From: Halomonas sp. S3-1-1
GTDB lineage: Bacteria > Pseudomonadota > Gammaproteobacteria > Pseudomonadales > Halomonadaceae
Reading direction: 5' to 3'
DNA: 64,000 nucleotides
NCBI RefSeq assembly: GCF_023757625.1
Contig: NZ_JALGBZ010000003.1
Span: forward strand, 616,885-680,884
Of this stretch, positions 1-14,277 are shown in pieces. Position 1 is the first letter of the stretch. Each line of letters starts with the position of its first letter. Both the position numbers and the translations under genes were made by a program. The notes beneath the pieces were generated by a model. It had not been told where the DNA came from, ran no database searches, and saw only the letters and a list, made by a program, of their open reading frames with translations.

Positions 1-1
1 C

Positions 2-238
2 TCGGGGCTATTCGGCGGGGTGGGGCATATCGCCATGACGCTGGCGTTTCGCTATGCCGAGGTGTCGAAGCTCGCCCCCTTCGAGTACGTGGCGCTGGTC
101 TGGCCGATCGCCGCGGACTGGGTGCTGTTCGGCATTCCCATCTCCGGCGGCTTCCTCCTGGCGCTGCCGCTGATGCTAGCCGGTGTAGCGCTGGCCTCGC
201 TCGAAGGCCGGCGCTTCAAACGGCCTCTTCGACGATGA
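2..238 (+). CDS. EamA/DMT-family membrane transporter, C-terminal part (truncated by window edge)
   Basis: The frame is open from base 2 to the TGA at 236-238, so the 5' part of the gene lies outside the window. The visible ~78 residues contain two hydrophobic segments and end in a basic tail (GRRFKRPLRR). The pattern (LAFRYAEVSKLAPFEYVALVWPI) is typical of the last two helices of an EamA drug/metabolite transporter: inner-membrane, often an exporter of amino acids or metabolites. The substrate cannot be told. Its 3' end overlaps the convergent ABC ATPase gene by 23 bases. An internal GTG at 20 would only start a fragment. Confidence 0.7.
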   Translation, partial: SGLFGGVGHIAMTLAFRYAEVSKLAPFEYVALVWPIAADWVLFGIPISGGFLLALPLMLAGVALASLEGRRFKRPLRR

Positions 239-965
239 GCTGGGGGCGGCCCTTCGAGCAGGGCTCGATGCGCGCCGCCACCCGGTAGACCTGGCGCAGA
301 AGCGCGGGGGTAATCACTTCCTCGGTGGGACCGCAGGCGATCAGGCGCCCATAGTCCAGCACCATGGCGGCGTCGGTGAAGCGCAGCGCGTGGCCCAGGT
401 CGTGAAGCGCGACCAGAATCAGCATGCCGCGCTCGTCGGCCAGCCGTCGCAGCACGGTGAGCAGGTTGATCTGGCGGTTCAAGTCCAGCGCCGAGGTGGG
501 CTCGTCGAGCATCAAAATTTCCGGCTCCTGCACCAGTGCCTGGGCGGCACTCACCAGTTGGCGCTGGCCGCCGCTCAAATCCCCAATATCGCGCTCGCCG
601 AGCGAGGCGATGCCAAGCTCCGCAAGCGCCCGGTCCACCTGCTCGAGATCTTCTGGCTGTACCTTCAGGCTTCGCCCCTGCATGCGCGCCAGCAATACCG
701 ATTCATACACGCTCAACACTGCCTTCGCGCCGGTGTCCTGGGGCATGTAGGCCACCGGGCGCTCGGCGGTTGTCTCGTCGATGCTGACCGTGCCGTTGCC
801 GTCCACCAGCCCCAGAATGCGGCGAAAAAGCGTCGATTTGCCCGCCGCGTTGGGGCCTAGCAGTGCGACGACCTGGCCGCCCTGAAAGCGGGGTGTGGTG
901 ATGTCTTCGACGATGGTGCGCCGCCCGTAGCGGGCGGATACGCCGTCAAGCTTGAGAGTTACCAT
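216..965 (-). CDS. ABC transporter ATPase of the iron/siderophore (FecE/FhuC) type
   Basis: A 249-residue ATP-binding subunit. Walker A is GPNAAGKST near residue 38. The ABC signature (LSGGQRQ) is followed by the Walker B stretch ILMLDEPTSALD and a switch histidine in LVALHDLGHAL. The length fits single-domain FecE/FhuC/BtuD ATPases, which power import of ferric siderophores, haem or cobalamin through a FecCD-type permease dimer. It is the last gene of a three-gene minus-strand operon and starts 7 bases after the permease stop. Iron is favoured by the DUF2218 neighbour and a Fur-like site upstream of the operon, but the ligand is inferred. Confidence 0.88.
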   Translation of the reverse strand: MVTLKLDGVSARYGRRTIVEDITTPRFQGGQVVALLGPNAAGKSTLFRRILGLVDGNGTVSIDETTAERPVAYMPQDTGAKAVLSVYESVLLARMQGRSLKVQPEDLEQVDRALAELGIASLGERDIGDLSGGQRQLVSAAQALVQEPEILMLDEPTSALDLNRQINLLTVLRRLADERGMLILVALHDLGHALRFTDAAMVLDYGRLIACGPTEEVITPALLRQVYRVAARIEPCSKGRPQLIVEEAV

Positions 966-972
966 GAGCGAA

Positions 973-2043
973 TCACCATGACGCCTTCTTGTGGTTGAGC
1001 ACCAGAAACAGGAAAAACGGGATGCCGACCAGGGATGTGATGATGCCGATCGGTATGATCGTGCCGGGAATCACCAGCTTCGAGATCACCGAGCCCACCG
1101 AGAGGATCAGCGCGCCGCACAGCGCCGAGCCTGGCAGGAAAAAGCGCTGATCCTCGCCCACCAACATGCGCGCGATGTGCGGCCCGACCAGCCCGATGAA
1201 GCCGATGGTGCCGACGAACGCCACCGCCACCGCAGAAAGCAGTGACACCAGCACCAGCACTTCCAAACGCAGCGAGCGCGGCTTGACGCCCATGCTTTCG
1301 GCCTTGGCGTCGCCCAGGCGCATGGCCGTCAGCGCCCAGCCGTGGCGCGCCAGAAGCGGCAGAATGGCGGCCAGTATGCCAAGCGCGATCCAGAACTTGG
1401 GCCAGGTCGCCTTGGTCAGGCTGCCCATGGTCCAGAACACCACCGCGGCCACGGCTTCCTGGCTTGCAAAGAACTGAATCAGCGCCATGAGTGAGTTGAA
1501 GATGAATACCATGGCGATGCCCAGCAGCACGATGGTTTCCACGGTGACGCCGCGCTTGAGGCTCAGCGCGTGGATTAAAAACGCCGTGAACATCGCCATG
1601 ACGAAGGCATTGATCGGCACCACGAACTCGATGGCGGCGGGCACGATGGCCACGCCAAAGGCCAGACCTAGTGCGGCGCCGAAGCTCGCGCCGGCGGAAA
1701 TGCCCAGGGTAAAGGGGCTTGCCAACGGGTTGCTCAGAATGGTCTGCATCTGCGCACCGGCCACTGACAGGCTCGCGCCCACCACCAGCGCCATCAGCGC
1801 TACCGGCATGCGAATCTCCCAGAGAATCACCCGCGCCTGATCGCTGACGTTTGATGGTGTCAGCAGCGCGGCGATGACCTCCGTGAGGCTGTAGCGCGCC
1901 GGCCCGAGCGCTAGATCGACGCACAGGCTGAAAAACAGCGCGACCACCAGCGCTGCGAGAATCAGCTGGCGGCGCACGACCTGGCTTTTATAGTGGCTGC
2001 GCCCCTGAGTCGTCGGCGTGGCCACGGCGCTGTCACTCATCAT
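973..2043 (-). CDS. FecCD-family ABC transporter permease
   Basis: A 356-residue polytopic inner-membrane protein with about ten hydrophobic segments. Family hallmarks are visible: ARVILWEIRMPVALMALVVGASLSVAG near the N-terminus, GISAGASFGAALGL, and the C-terminal FVGTIGFIGLVGPHIARMLVG loop that contacts the ATPase. Such permeases form homodimers for ferric siderophore, haem or B12 uptake. Its start overlaps the end of the binding-protein gene by 11 bases, which suggests translational coupling. A long alternative frame on the same strand is an out-of-frame shadow. Confidence 0.9.
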   Translation of the reverse strand: MMSDSAVATPTTQGRSHYKSQVVRRQLILAALVVALFFSLCVDLALGPARYSLTEVIAALLTPSNVSDQARVILWEIRMPVALMALVVGASLSVAGAQMQTILSNPLASPFTLGISAGASFGAALGLAFGVAIVPAAIEFVVPINAFVMAMFTAFLIHALSLKRGVTVETIVLLGIAMVFIFNSLMALIQFFASQEAVAAVVFWTMGSLTKATWPKFWIALGILAAILPLLARHGWALTAMRLGDAKAESMGVKPRSLRLEVLVLVSLLSAVAVAFVGTIGFIGLVGPHIARMLVGEDQRFFLPGSALCGALILSVGSVISKLVIPGTIIPIGIITSLVGIPFFLFLVLNHKKASW

Positions 2044-3187
2044 TCAGGGAAATCCAGTAGCCGGGTTCATAGTCGATCGGCAGAAAGCGCTCGTGGAGCT
2101 CTTCCATGGTTGCTTCCGGGTCAAGATCCTCGAACAGCGCCGGATGCAGCCACTTGGCCAGCTGCTGGATCGCGACGAAGTAGTAGGGGCTGTTGTAGAA
2201 CTGGTGCCAGATGGCGTGCACGTTGCCATCGGCTACTGCCTGCACGCCGGTCATCGCGGTGCGCTCGGTCAGCGCTTCGAGCTTGTCGCGCGCCGCGTCC
2301 ATGTCAGCGCCAGGGCCCATGCCGACCCAGGCGCCGCCGGGCACGTAGGCGTCCCAGTTACCGCCGGTCACCACGACGTGTTCCGGGCTTGCGGCGATGA
2401 TCTGCTCCGGGTTGAGCGTGCCGAAGCTGCCAGGGATGATGCCGTCGGCGATGTTGCTGCCGCCGGCGAGTTCGACGTACTCGCCGAAGTTACCGGGGCC
2501 GAAGCTCATGCAGCACTCGTCGGAGTAGCCGCCGGCGCGGTCGATGAACACGCTCGGCCGCGCCGGGGTGGCCTCATCGATGACGTCCGTCACCCGGGCG
2601 AGCTGCTCCTCGGCGAAGTCGATGAACGCCTCGGCGGCGGCGTCGTCACCCATGATCTGACCGATCAGGCGCATCGAGGGGATGGTGTGGGCCACCGGAT
2701 CTTCGCGAAAGTCGACGTAGACGATCGGGATGTCGAGCTCGGCGAGCTTGTCGTCGTAGCCGGCGTCTTCGGTGGCGGCCTTCGCCTCGAGATTCATGAA
2801 GATCACGTCCGGCGAGAGTGAGGCGGCCTGCTCGACGTCAAAGGTGCCGTCCTTGAAGCCGCCGAAGGTGGGGATGTCGGCCATCTCGGGAAAGCGCTCG
2901 GCGTAGCGGGCGTAGTTGTCCGGATCCGCTTGGGAGAAGTCCTCTCGCCAGCCCACTACGTGGGTGAACGGCGCCTCGGGCTCGAGCAGGCCAAGGAGGT
3001 AGATTTGACGCCCTTCGCCCAGAATGACGCGCTCGGCGGGGCCATCCAGGGTCACGTTGCGCCCGGCGATGTCCACGACGTCGATGGGGTCGGCCAGCGC
3101 CGGCATTGCCCCAAGCGCTGTGGCTAGCGTCAGCGACGTTAATAGGCCGGGCTTTAAAACCGTGGGCTTTGAAAAAGTGACGTTCAT
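2033..3187 (-). CDS. Periplasmic iron/siderophore ABC binding protein
   Basis: A 384-residue protein. The chosen ATG at 3187 gives a clean signal peptide (MNVTFSKP..LTLATALGAMPALA, cleavage after ALA). A longer frame upstream lacks a signal sequence. The mature part begins DPIDVVDIAGRNVTLDGPAERV, the usual opening of class III (FhuD/BtuF/TroA-fold) binding proteins. It contains the typical SPDVIFMN and SPEHVVVTGGNW stretches, which form the two lobes. It is first in the operon with the FecCD permease and ATPase and would deliver ferric chelate or haem-like ligand in the periplasm. No strong Shine-Dalgarno is visible. The actual ligand is unknown. Confidence 0.85.
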   Translation of the reverse strand: MNVTFSKPTVLKPGLLTSLTLATALGAMPALADPIDVVDIAGRNVTLDGPAERVILGEGRQIYLLGLLEPEAPFTHVVGWREDFSQADPDNYARYAERFPEMADIPTFGGFKDGTFDVEQAASLSPDVIFMNLEAKAATEDAGYDDKLAELDIPIVYVDFREDPVAHTIPSMRLIGQIMGDDAAAEAFIDFAEEQLARVTDVIDEATPARPSVFIDRAGGYSDECCMSFGPGNFGEYVELAGGSNIADGIIPGSFGTLNPEQIIAASPEHVVVTGGNWDAYVPGGAWVGMGPGADMDAARDKLEALTERTAMTGVQAVADGNVHAIWHQFYNSPYYFVAIQQLAKWLHPALFEDLDPEATMEELHERFLPIDYEPGYWISLNDE

Positions 3188-3267
3188 GGACGGTTTCCGC
3201 AGACAGAGTAAGGATGAAAGAGTGACCCAAACAGTCGTTCGACGTTCCGAATGACCCGGTAAACTGG

Positions 3268-3283
3268 GTATGATTCGCATTTA
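3268..3283 (-). promoter_or_regulatory. Possible Fur box upstream of the iron ABC operon
   Basis: Read on the minus strand the site is TAAATGCGAATCATAC, similar to half or more of gammaproteobacterial Fur boxes (AAATGCGAATCATT-type). It lies about 80 bases upstream of the binding-protein start, between divergent transcription units. The match is partial, so the call is tentative. Confidence 0.35.
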
Positions 3284-3350
3284 CATGACGGCATTATCGA
3301 GAAATCCGCCGAGGCTGTACAGAGTCTGGCGCTAAACTGTTCTAAATGGC

Positions 3351-3365
3351 GCAACGATTCGTTGC
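3351..3365. promoter_or_regulatory. Perfect 7-1-7 palindrome between divergent genes
   Basis: GCAACGATTCGTTGC is a perfect inverted repeat with a single central base. It lies in the divergent intergenic region about 80 bases before the DUF2218 gene. It could be an operator or a small hairpin. No regulator can be named. Confidence 0.3.
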
Positions 3366-3445
3366 ACGGCCGTCGGCCGGCCCCGCGTGTATCGACGGCG
3401 GTGAAAGTAAGATAATGTGAATGTTTCTTGTTCAAGGAGAGCTAC

Positions 3446-3730
3446 ATGCCGATTTCCCGCGCCGAAATTGCCACCGAGTCCGGTGGACGCCTGATCAACC
3501 GCCTCTGCAAACACTGGTCGCACAAGCTCGAGGTCGAATACACCGAAAGCGATGCCAAAATCGTTTTTCCGGAGAAGGGCACCTGCCTGATGCACGCCGA
3601 CGCCGACAAGCTCTCGGTGTCCATCGAGACCCTCGACGAGGCCTCGCTCGACCAGCTCGAAGGCGTGGTCGAGAACCACCTCGTGCGCATGGCGAAAGAC
3701 GAGACGCTGGAAGTCGTCTGGGAGAACTGA
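3446..3730 (+). CDS. DUF2218 family protein
   Basis: A 94-residue soluble protein starting MPISRAEIATESGGRLINRLCKHWSHKLEV. The ATG at 3446 was chosen because AAGGAG sits 6-7 bases upstream. The fragment RLINRLCKHWSHK and the FPEKGTCLMHADADKL stretch match the DUF2218 family as I know it. Members often lie beside siderophore or iron-uptake genes and are small alpha/beta proteins of unknown function. The divergent iron-type ABC operon fits that association. No signal peptide or membrane segment is visible. Confidence 0.75.
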   Translation: MPISRAEIATESGGRLINRLCKHWSHKLEVEYTESDAKIVFPEKGTCLMHADADKLSVSIETLDEASLDQLEGVVENHLVRMAKDETLEVVWEN

Positions 3731-3752
3731 GCCCGGCGCCGAGCGTTTTTGA

Positions 3753-4622
<870 letters not shown>

Positions 4623-4773
4623 GCCAACGCGGCGGCCAAAGGGGCTAGCCCGAACGGCGAAAATGCTGTAACATTCCAAAAATTTTGGCCGGGCGATAGA
4701 CATGTGAGTAGGAACTAAACGGCGAAGCGCTGCGCTTGTTGCACTGGCCTCACTCGAAAGCCGTTCGTATCAC

Positions 4774-4821
4774 ATGGCCCTGCCACGCAAGAACAACAAG
4801 CGGGATGAAACCGATTTTTAA
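4774..4821 (+). CDS. Candidate 15-residue leader peptide of carAB
   Basis: The short frame [15 protein letters not shown] runs from an ATG at 4774 to TAA at 4819-4821. Its last six codons lie inside the 5' arm and loop of the hairpin at 4799-4841. A ribosome finishing this frame would cover the 5' arm and prevent the terminator from forming. Two Arg and three Lys codons and the U-rich tract at 4815-4824 are notable. No convincing ribosome-binding site is seen, so translation is unproven. It could be chance. Confidence 0.4.
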   Translation: MALPRKNNKRDETDF

Positions 4822-4846
4822 TTTGTCGGCTTCGTCCCGCTTTTTT
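4799..4846 (+). terminator. Strong hairpin plus T-run before carA (dapB terminator or carAB attenuator)
   Basis: AGCGGGA at 4799-4805 pairs with TCCCGCT at 4835-4841. The stem continues inward to about 17 pairs with one mismatch and two G-U pairs. The loop is U-rich and the stem is followed directly by TTTTTT (4841-4846). It lies 85 bases before the carA start, downstream of dapB, and overlaps a short leader frame. Confidence 0.75.
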
Positions 4847-4930
4847 ACGACCCGACGTTTGCCCGCAAACGCCGACACCGGATCGCCGAGCCTGCGCCCA
4901 CAGGCTCCCACCAGCATGGGAGAACGAGCC

Positions 4931-6091
4931 TTGAATAACCCCGCATTGAGCAAACCCGCGATATTGGCCCTGGAAGATGGCAGCGTGTTCCACGGCATTG
5001 CCATCGGCGCTGACGGCGTCACGAGCGGGGAGGTGGTGTTCAATACGGCCATGACCGGCTACCAGGAAATTCTCACCGACCCCTCCTACACCCGCCAGAT
5101 CGTCACGCTCACCTACCCGCATATCGGCAACACCGGTATCAACGCGGAAGACGTGGAGTCCGCCTCCATCGCCGCGGCGGGGCTGGTGATTCGCGATCTG
5201 CCCCTGATGGCGAGCAGCTTCCGCAGCCAGCAGAGTCTGTCCGATTACCTTGAAAGCCAGAACGTGCTGGGAATCGCCGATATCGACACACGAAGGCTTA
5301 CACGCATTCTGCGCGACAAGGGCGCGCAGAACGGTGCGATTCTAGCGGGGGTTGATGCCGAAGGCGATGACGCCGTCGAGCGAGCGCTGGCGGCCGCGAA
5401 GGCGTTTCCGGGGCTCAAGGGCATGGACTTGGCAAAGGAAGTCTCCTGCAAGGAGGCCTATGAGTGGAGCGAAGGCGAGTGGACCCTGGGCGCGGGCTAC
5501 GCCGATACCACGACCGGTGAGCGCCCCTATCACGTGGTGGCGTTTGATTACGGAGTGAAGTTCAACATCCTGCGCATGCTGGCCGCCCGCGGCTGCCGCC
5601 TGACGGTGGTACCGGCGCAAACGCCGGCCAGCGAGGTGCTGGCGATGAACCCGGACGGCGTGTTCCTGGCCAACGGCCCCGGCGACCCGGAGCCCTGCGA
5701 CTACGCCATCAAGGCGATTCAGGACGTGCTCGAGACCGACACCCCGGTGTTCGGCATCTGCCTGGGCCATCAGCTGCTGGCGCTGGCAAGCGGTGCAAAA
5801 ACGGTGAAGATGAGCCACGGCCACCACGGCGCCAACCACCCGGTACAGGATCTGGACACCGGCACGGTCATGATTACCAGCCAAAACCACGGCTTCGCCG
5901 CGGACGAGGCGACGCTGCCTGCGAACCTGCGCGCCACGCACCGCTCGCTGTTTGACGGCACGCTGCAGGGCATCGAGCGCACCGACCGCCCGGCGTTCAG
6001 CTTCCAGGGTCACCCGGAAGCGAGCCCCGGCCCGAAGGACGTCTCGCCGCTGTTCGATCGCTTCATCGACCTGATGCAGGCGCGCCGCTGA
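4931..6091 (+). CDS. carA: Carbamoyl-phosphate synthase small (glutaminase) subunit
   Basis: A 386-residue subunit that hydrolyses glutamine and passes ammonia to CarB for carbamoyl phosphate, the precursor of arginine and pyrimidines. The N-terminal CPSase small domain ([16 protein letters not shown]) is followed by a class I amidotransferase. This carries the nucleophile in [12 protein letters not shown] and the His-Glu pair in [12 protein letters not shown] chose the TTG at 4931 because GGGAG lies 8 bases upstream and the length matches E. coli CarA (~382), which itself is known to use a non-ATG start. An in-frame ATG at 4916 lacks a ribosome-binding site. Confidence 0.95.
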   Translation: MNNPALSKPAILALEDGSVFHGIAIGADGVTSGEVVFNTAMTGYQEILTDPSYTRQIVTLTYPHIGNTGINAEDVESASIAAAGLVIRDLPLMASSFRSQQSLSDYLESQNVLGIADIDTRRLTRILRDKGAQNGAILAGVDAEGDDAVERALAAAKAFPGLKGMDLAKEVSCKEAYEWSEGEWTLGAGYADTTTGERPYHVVAFDYGVKFNILRMLAARGCRLTVVPAQTPASEVLAMNPDGVFLANGPGDPEPCDYAIKAIQDVLETDTPVFGICLGHQLLALASGAKTVKMSHGHHGANHPVQDLDTGTVMITSQNHGFAADEATLPANLRATHRSLFDGTLQGIERTDRPAFSFQGHPEASPGPKDVSPLFDRFIDLMQARR

Positions 6092-6152
6092 TCCGTCCGG
6101 CGCTTTAACCGTTTATTTCGCTGCTCATCGCCACTTTTTTGCGGGAACCGTT

Positions 6153-9379
<3,227 letters not shown>

Positions 9380-9383
<4 letters not shown>

Positions 9384-9856
9384 ACAAGGTCCCGATGACC
9401 GTCGCGGGCGAGAAAAGCCTTCGCGAAGAGCTCAATCACCTGAAGGGCGAGGCGCGCCCCACGGTGATTGCGGCCATCGCCGAGGCGCGTGAGCACGGCG
9501 ATCTCAAGGAGAACGCCGAGTATCACGCCGCCCGCGAGCAACAGGGCTTCATCGAAGGGCGCATTCAGGAGATCGAAAGCAAGCTCTCCGGCGCCCAGGT
9601 GATCGACGTGACCAAACTGCCCAAAACCGGCAAGGTGATCTTCGGGGTGACCGTGTCGCTTTTGAATCTCGATAGCGACGCCGAGGTGACCTACCGGATC
9701 GTCGGCGAGGACGAAGCCGACATCAAATCCGGACGCATCTCGGTCACCTCACCGATCGCCCGCGCGCTGATCGGCAAGGAAGAGGGCGACGTGGTGGTGG
9801 TGAAGACGCCGGGCGGCGACGTCGAGTACGAAATCGAAAGCGTCGAGCACATTTAG
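9380..9856 (+). CDS. greA: Transcription elongation factor GreA
   Basis: 158 residues, the standard GreA length. The N-terminal coiled coil ([46 protein letters not shown]) carries the acidic tip that enters the RNA polymerase secondary channel to stimulate cleavage of backtracked RNA. The C-terminal FKBP-like domain ends [14 protein letters not shown]. The ATG at 9380 is preceded by AGGAG inside carB and overlaps the carB stop, so it is probably translationally coupled to carB. A longer frame upstream is carB sequence out of frame. Confidence 0.97.
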
Positions 9857-9893
9857 CTCGCCTTTGGGTCGGCGCCCGCGGCGCCGGCCCACG

Positions 9894-9929
9894 AAAAAGC
9901 CCGAAGAGCGTGACTCTTCGGGCTTTTTT
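9894..9929 (+). terminator. Bidirectional rho-independent terminator between greA and yhbY
   Basis: AAAAAGCCCGAAGAG, loop CGTGA, CTCTTCGGGCTTTTTT. The A-run/T-run symmetry serves both the plus-strand greA transcript and the convergent yhbY gene. Confidence 0.93.
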
Positions 9930-9982
9930 GATGCCGCCCGGTTTGTCGGGGCGACGCTTTACGGCGTGGCGCCAGACAGGCG

Positions 9983-10309
9983 TTAGTGGCGGCCGTGGTG
10001 GTTTTCGAAGCGGCTTACGTTGGAGAGCTTCGGGTTAGCCTTCGGGTTGCGGCGATAGAAAAGCGCCATTTTGCCGATGGTTTGAATGAGTTCGGCGCCG
10101 CCTTCGTTGGCGAGCTCCTGAATCATCGCGGCGCGGTCGTCCCGCTCGGGCAGGGCCAGCTTAACCTTGATCAGCTCGTGGTCTCTGAGCGCGCGGTCGA
10201 ATTCAGCGAGCAGCGTCTCGGAGATGCCGTTTTCAGAGACCGTCACGACAGGGTTCAGGTGATGGCCAATGCTGCGAAATGCTTTCTTTTGTGCCTGTGA
10301 CAAGCTCAT
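9983..10309 (-). CDS. yhbY: YhbY/CRS1-type RNA-binding protein (50S assembly factor)
   Basis: 108 residues forming a single CRM (CRS1-YhbY) domain. It begins [30 protein letters not shown]. The RNA-binding GxxG-like loop region and the closing [21 protein letters not shown] are typical. YhbY associates with pre-50S ribosomal subunits. It is divergent from rlmE, another 23S-related gene, an arrangement conserved in gammaproteobacteria. Confidence 0.93.
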   Translation of the reverse strand: MSLSQAQKKAFRSIGHHLNPVVTVSENGISETLLAEFDRALRDHELIKVKLALPERDDRAAMIQELANEGGAELIQTIGKMALFYRRNPKANPKLSNVSRFENHHGRH

Positions 10310-10431
10310 GGTATCTTGCGGTATCCCGGTTTGCGCTTAACGCTCCATCTTACGGTGAAACGCCGTCGAGTGAAAGCGCCCCACCCGGCACTTTCGCACA
10401 TTCACTCCTCACGCCCAGATATAGACGCCCC

Positions 10432-11079
10432 ATGCAGCAAAAGCCCCCAGGTCAAAAACGCGCCGCCAGCAAGACCAGCGCCAGCTGGATGAAGGAGCAC
10501 TTCGACGACCAGTACGTCAAGCAGAGCTGGCAGGACGGCTACCGCTCCCGGGCAAGCTACAAGCTTTTGGAGCTCGACGAGAAAGACAAGCTCTTTCGCC
10601 CCAACATGACGGTGATCGACCTGGGCGCCGCCCCCGGGGGCTGGAGCCAGGTCGCTGCCGAGAAGGTCGGCATTGAGGGCGTAGTGATCGCCTCCGACAT
10701 TCTCGAGATGGACGCGTTGGCCGGCGTGGACTTCGTTCAGGGCGATTTCACCGAACAGAGCGTACTGAACGCGATTCTTAAAAAGCTCGGTGATCGCCCC
10801 GTCGACCTTGTGATGTCGGACATGGCCCCCAATATGAGCGGTATGGCTGCCATCGATCAGCCCCAGGCGATGTACCTGGTCGAGCTCGCCCTGGAGCTTG
10901 CGCGAGAAACCCTGCCAAAAGGCGGCACGTTTTTGGCCAAGGTGTTCCAGGGCGAGGGCTTCGATGCCTACCTCAAGGAGCTCAAGGGGTCATTCGACCG
11001 CGTGGTGACGCGCAAGCCCGGCGCGTCGCGCGCCCGCTCACGGGAAGTCTACTTCCTGGCCCAGGGCTTTCGCGGCTAA
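10432..11079 (+). CDS. rlmE: 23S rRNA 2'-O-ribose U2552 methyltransferase
   Basis: 215 residues (FtsJ/RrmJ family). The SAM-binding motif is [17 protein letters not shown]. The catalytic K-D-K-E set can be placed at the N-terminal RASYKL lysine, the DMAPN aspartate, [11 protein letters not shown] and the C-terminal [11 protein letters not shown] glutamate. It methylates U2552 of 23S rRNA late in 50S assembly. The start [19 protein letters not shown] was chosen for length; the longer frame is promoter sequence shared with divergent yhbY. rlmE-ftsH is the classic gene pair. Confidence 0.96.
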   Translation: MQQKPPGQKRAASKTSASWMKEHFDDQYVKQSWQDGYRSRASYKLLELDEKDKLFRPNMTVIDLGAAPGGWSQVAAEKVGIEGVVIASDILEMDALAGVDFVQGDFTEQSVLNAILKKLGDRPVDLVMSDMAPNMSGMAAIDQPQAMYLVELALELARETLPKGGTFLAKVFQGEGFDAYLKELKGSFDRVVTRKPGASRARSREVYFLAQGFRG

Positions 11080-11189
11080 CGCTCGTAATACGAAAAACTT
11101 ATCGAGGCGATTGCCGAGCCGGCAGGCGCAAAGCGTGTCACACTGCTCAAAAGCGGGATGGCACGGATGTCCCAAAGTCGGAACGTGCT

Positions 11190-11218
11190 TTGGCAATGGT
11201 TGAACGTAGTACTCTAGT
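11190..11218 (+). promoter_or_regulatory. Predicted sigma-70 promoter of ftsH
   Basis: TTGGCA (11190-11195), a 17-base spacer and TCTAGT (11213-11218), about 50 bases upstream of the ftsH start in a 194-base gap. No clear heat-shock (sigma-32) promoter was recognised there. Confidence 0.45.
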
Positions 11219-11273
11219 GTAAGGTCTGAGTATCGACGGTTAACTGACGGATTCTTGTAATGAGGGTAGCCCC

Positions 11274-13271
<1,998 letters not shown>

Positions 13272-13293
13272 CCGAAACAGCTGGTTCATCATC

Positions 13294-13321
13294 AAGGCGC
13301 CCCGCGGGGCGCCTTTTTTTT
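13294..13321 (+). terminator. Rho-independent terminator after ftsH
   Basis: AAGGCGCCCC, loop GC, GGGGCGCCTT followed by a run of eight T. It separates ftsH from folP. Confidence 0.9.
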
Positions 13322-13371
13322 GCTATGCTGGGCGCCCTCGAGCCGCAACGTTTTTATCTACAGGCTGTGCC

Positions 13372-14277
13372 ATGAAACCAACTACCCCAGAGCCCTTGCT
13401 CGAAGCGGCGTCGTCACTGCAGTGCGGTCGCCACCGGCTGGATCTCTCCTTCCCCCGCGTCATGGGTATTCTCAACGTCACGCCCGACTCCTTTTCCGAT
13501 GGCGGCCGCCACGTAGCGCTGGACGATGCGCTGCGCCGCGCCGAGCAGATGCTCGCCGAAGGTGCGGCCATGATCGACGTGGGCGGCGAGTCGACCCGGC
13601 CCGGGGCCGAGGCGGTGCCCGAGCAGGAGGAGCTCGACCGGGTCGCGCCGGTGGTCGAGGCACTGGTGCGCGAGCTCGACGCGCTGGTCTCCGTCGATAC
13701 CAGCAGCGCCTTGGTGATGCGTGAGACCGCCGCGCGCGGGGCGAGTATGATCAACGATGTGCGCGCGCTGGAGCGCGAAGGCGCGCTTGCCGCCGCGGCG
13801 GCAAGCGGGCTGCCGGTTTGCCTGATGCACCGCCAGGGCGAGCCCCAGGCGATGCAGCACGCCCCGCACTACGAGGTGCCCGTCGAACAGGCTGTCGCCG
13901 AGTTTTTGAGCAAGCGGATAGCCGCCTGTGAGGCCGCCGGGCTGCCCCGTGACCGGCTGCTGCTCGACCCGGGCTTTGGTTTTGGCAAAAGCGTCGAGCA
14001 CAATCTGCGCCTTTTGAACCGCATGGAGGCGCTCGAAGCGCTTAGGCTTCCGCTATTGGTCGGCATGTCGCGCAAGAGCATGATCGGCAAGGTGCTCGGC
14101 CGTCCGGTCGAGGAGCGATTGTTCGGCGGGGTGGCGCTGTCGGCGATGGCGGTCGAAAGAGGCGCCAAAATACTACGAGTGCATGATGTCGGCCCCACCG
14201 TGGATGCCGTTACCATGGCATGGGCGGTTTTACAGGAAGGCTGCGAGCCGTCGACCAACAAGGAACTACTCTCATGA
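13372..14277 (+). CDS. folP: Dihydropteroate synthase
   Basis: 301 residues. It joins 6-hydroxymethyl-dihydropterin pyrophosphate to p-aminobenzoate in folate synthesis and is the sulfonamide target. Family motifs are [16 protein letters not shown] near residue 27, [21 protein letters not shown] [24 protein letters not shown] and [14 protein letters not shown]. The ATG at 13372 follows the ftsH terminator closely; the frame upstream is ftsH sequence out of frame. It overlaps glmM by four bases (ATGA), so the two are coupled. Confidence 0.97.
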   Translation: MKPTTPEPLLEAASSLQCGRHRLDLSFPRVMGILNVTPDSFSDGGRHVALDDALRRAEQMLAEGAAMIDVGGESTRPGAEAVPEQEELDRVAPVVEALVRELDALVSVDTSSALVMRETAARGASMINDVRALEREGALAAAAASGLPVCLMHRQGEPQAMQHAPHYEVPVEQAVAEFLSKRIAACEAAGLPRDRLLLDPGFGFGKSVEHNLRLLNRMEALEALRLPLLVGMSRKSMIGKVLGRPVEERLFGGVALSAMAVERGAKILRVHDVGPTVDAVTMAWAVLQEGCEPSTNKELLS

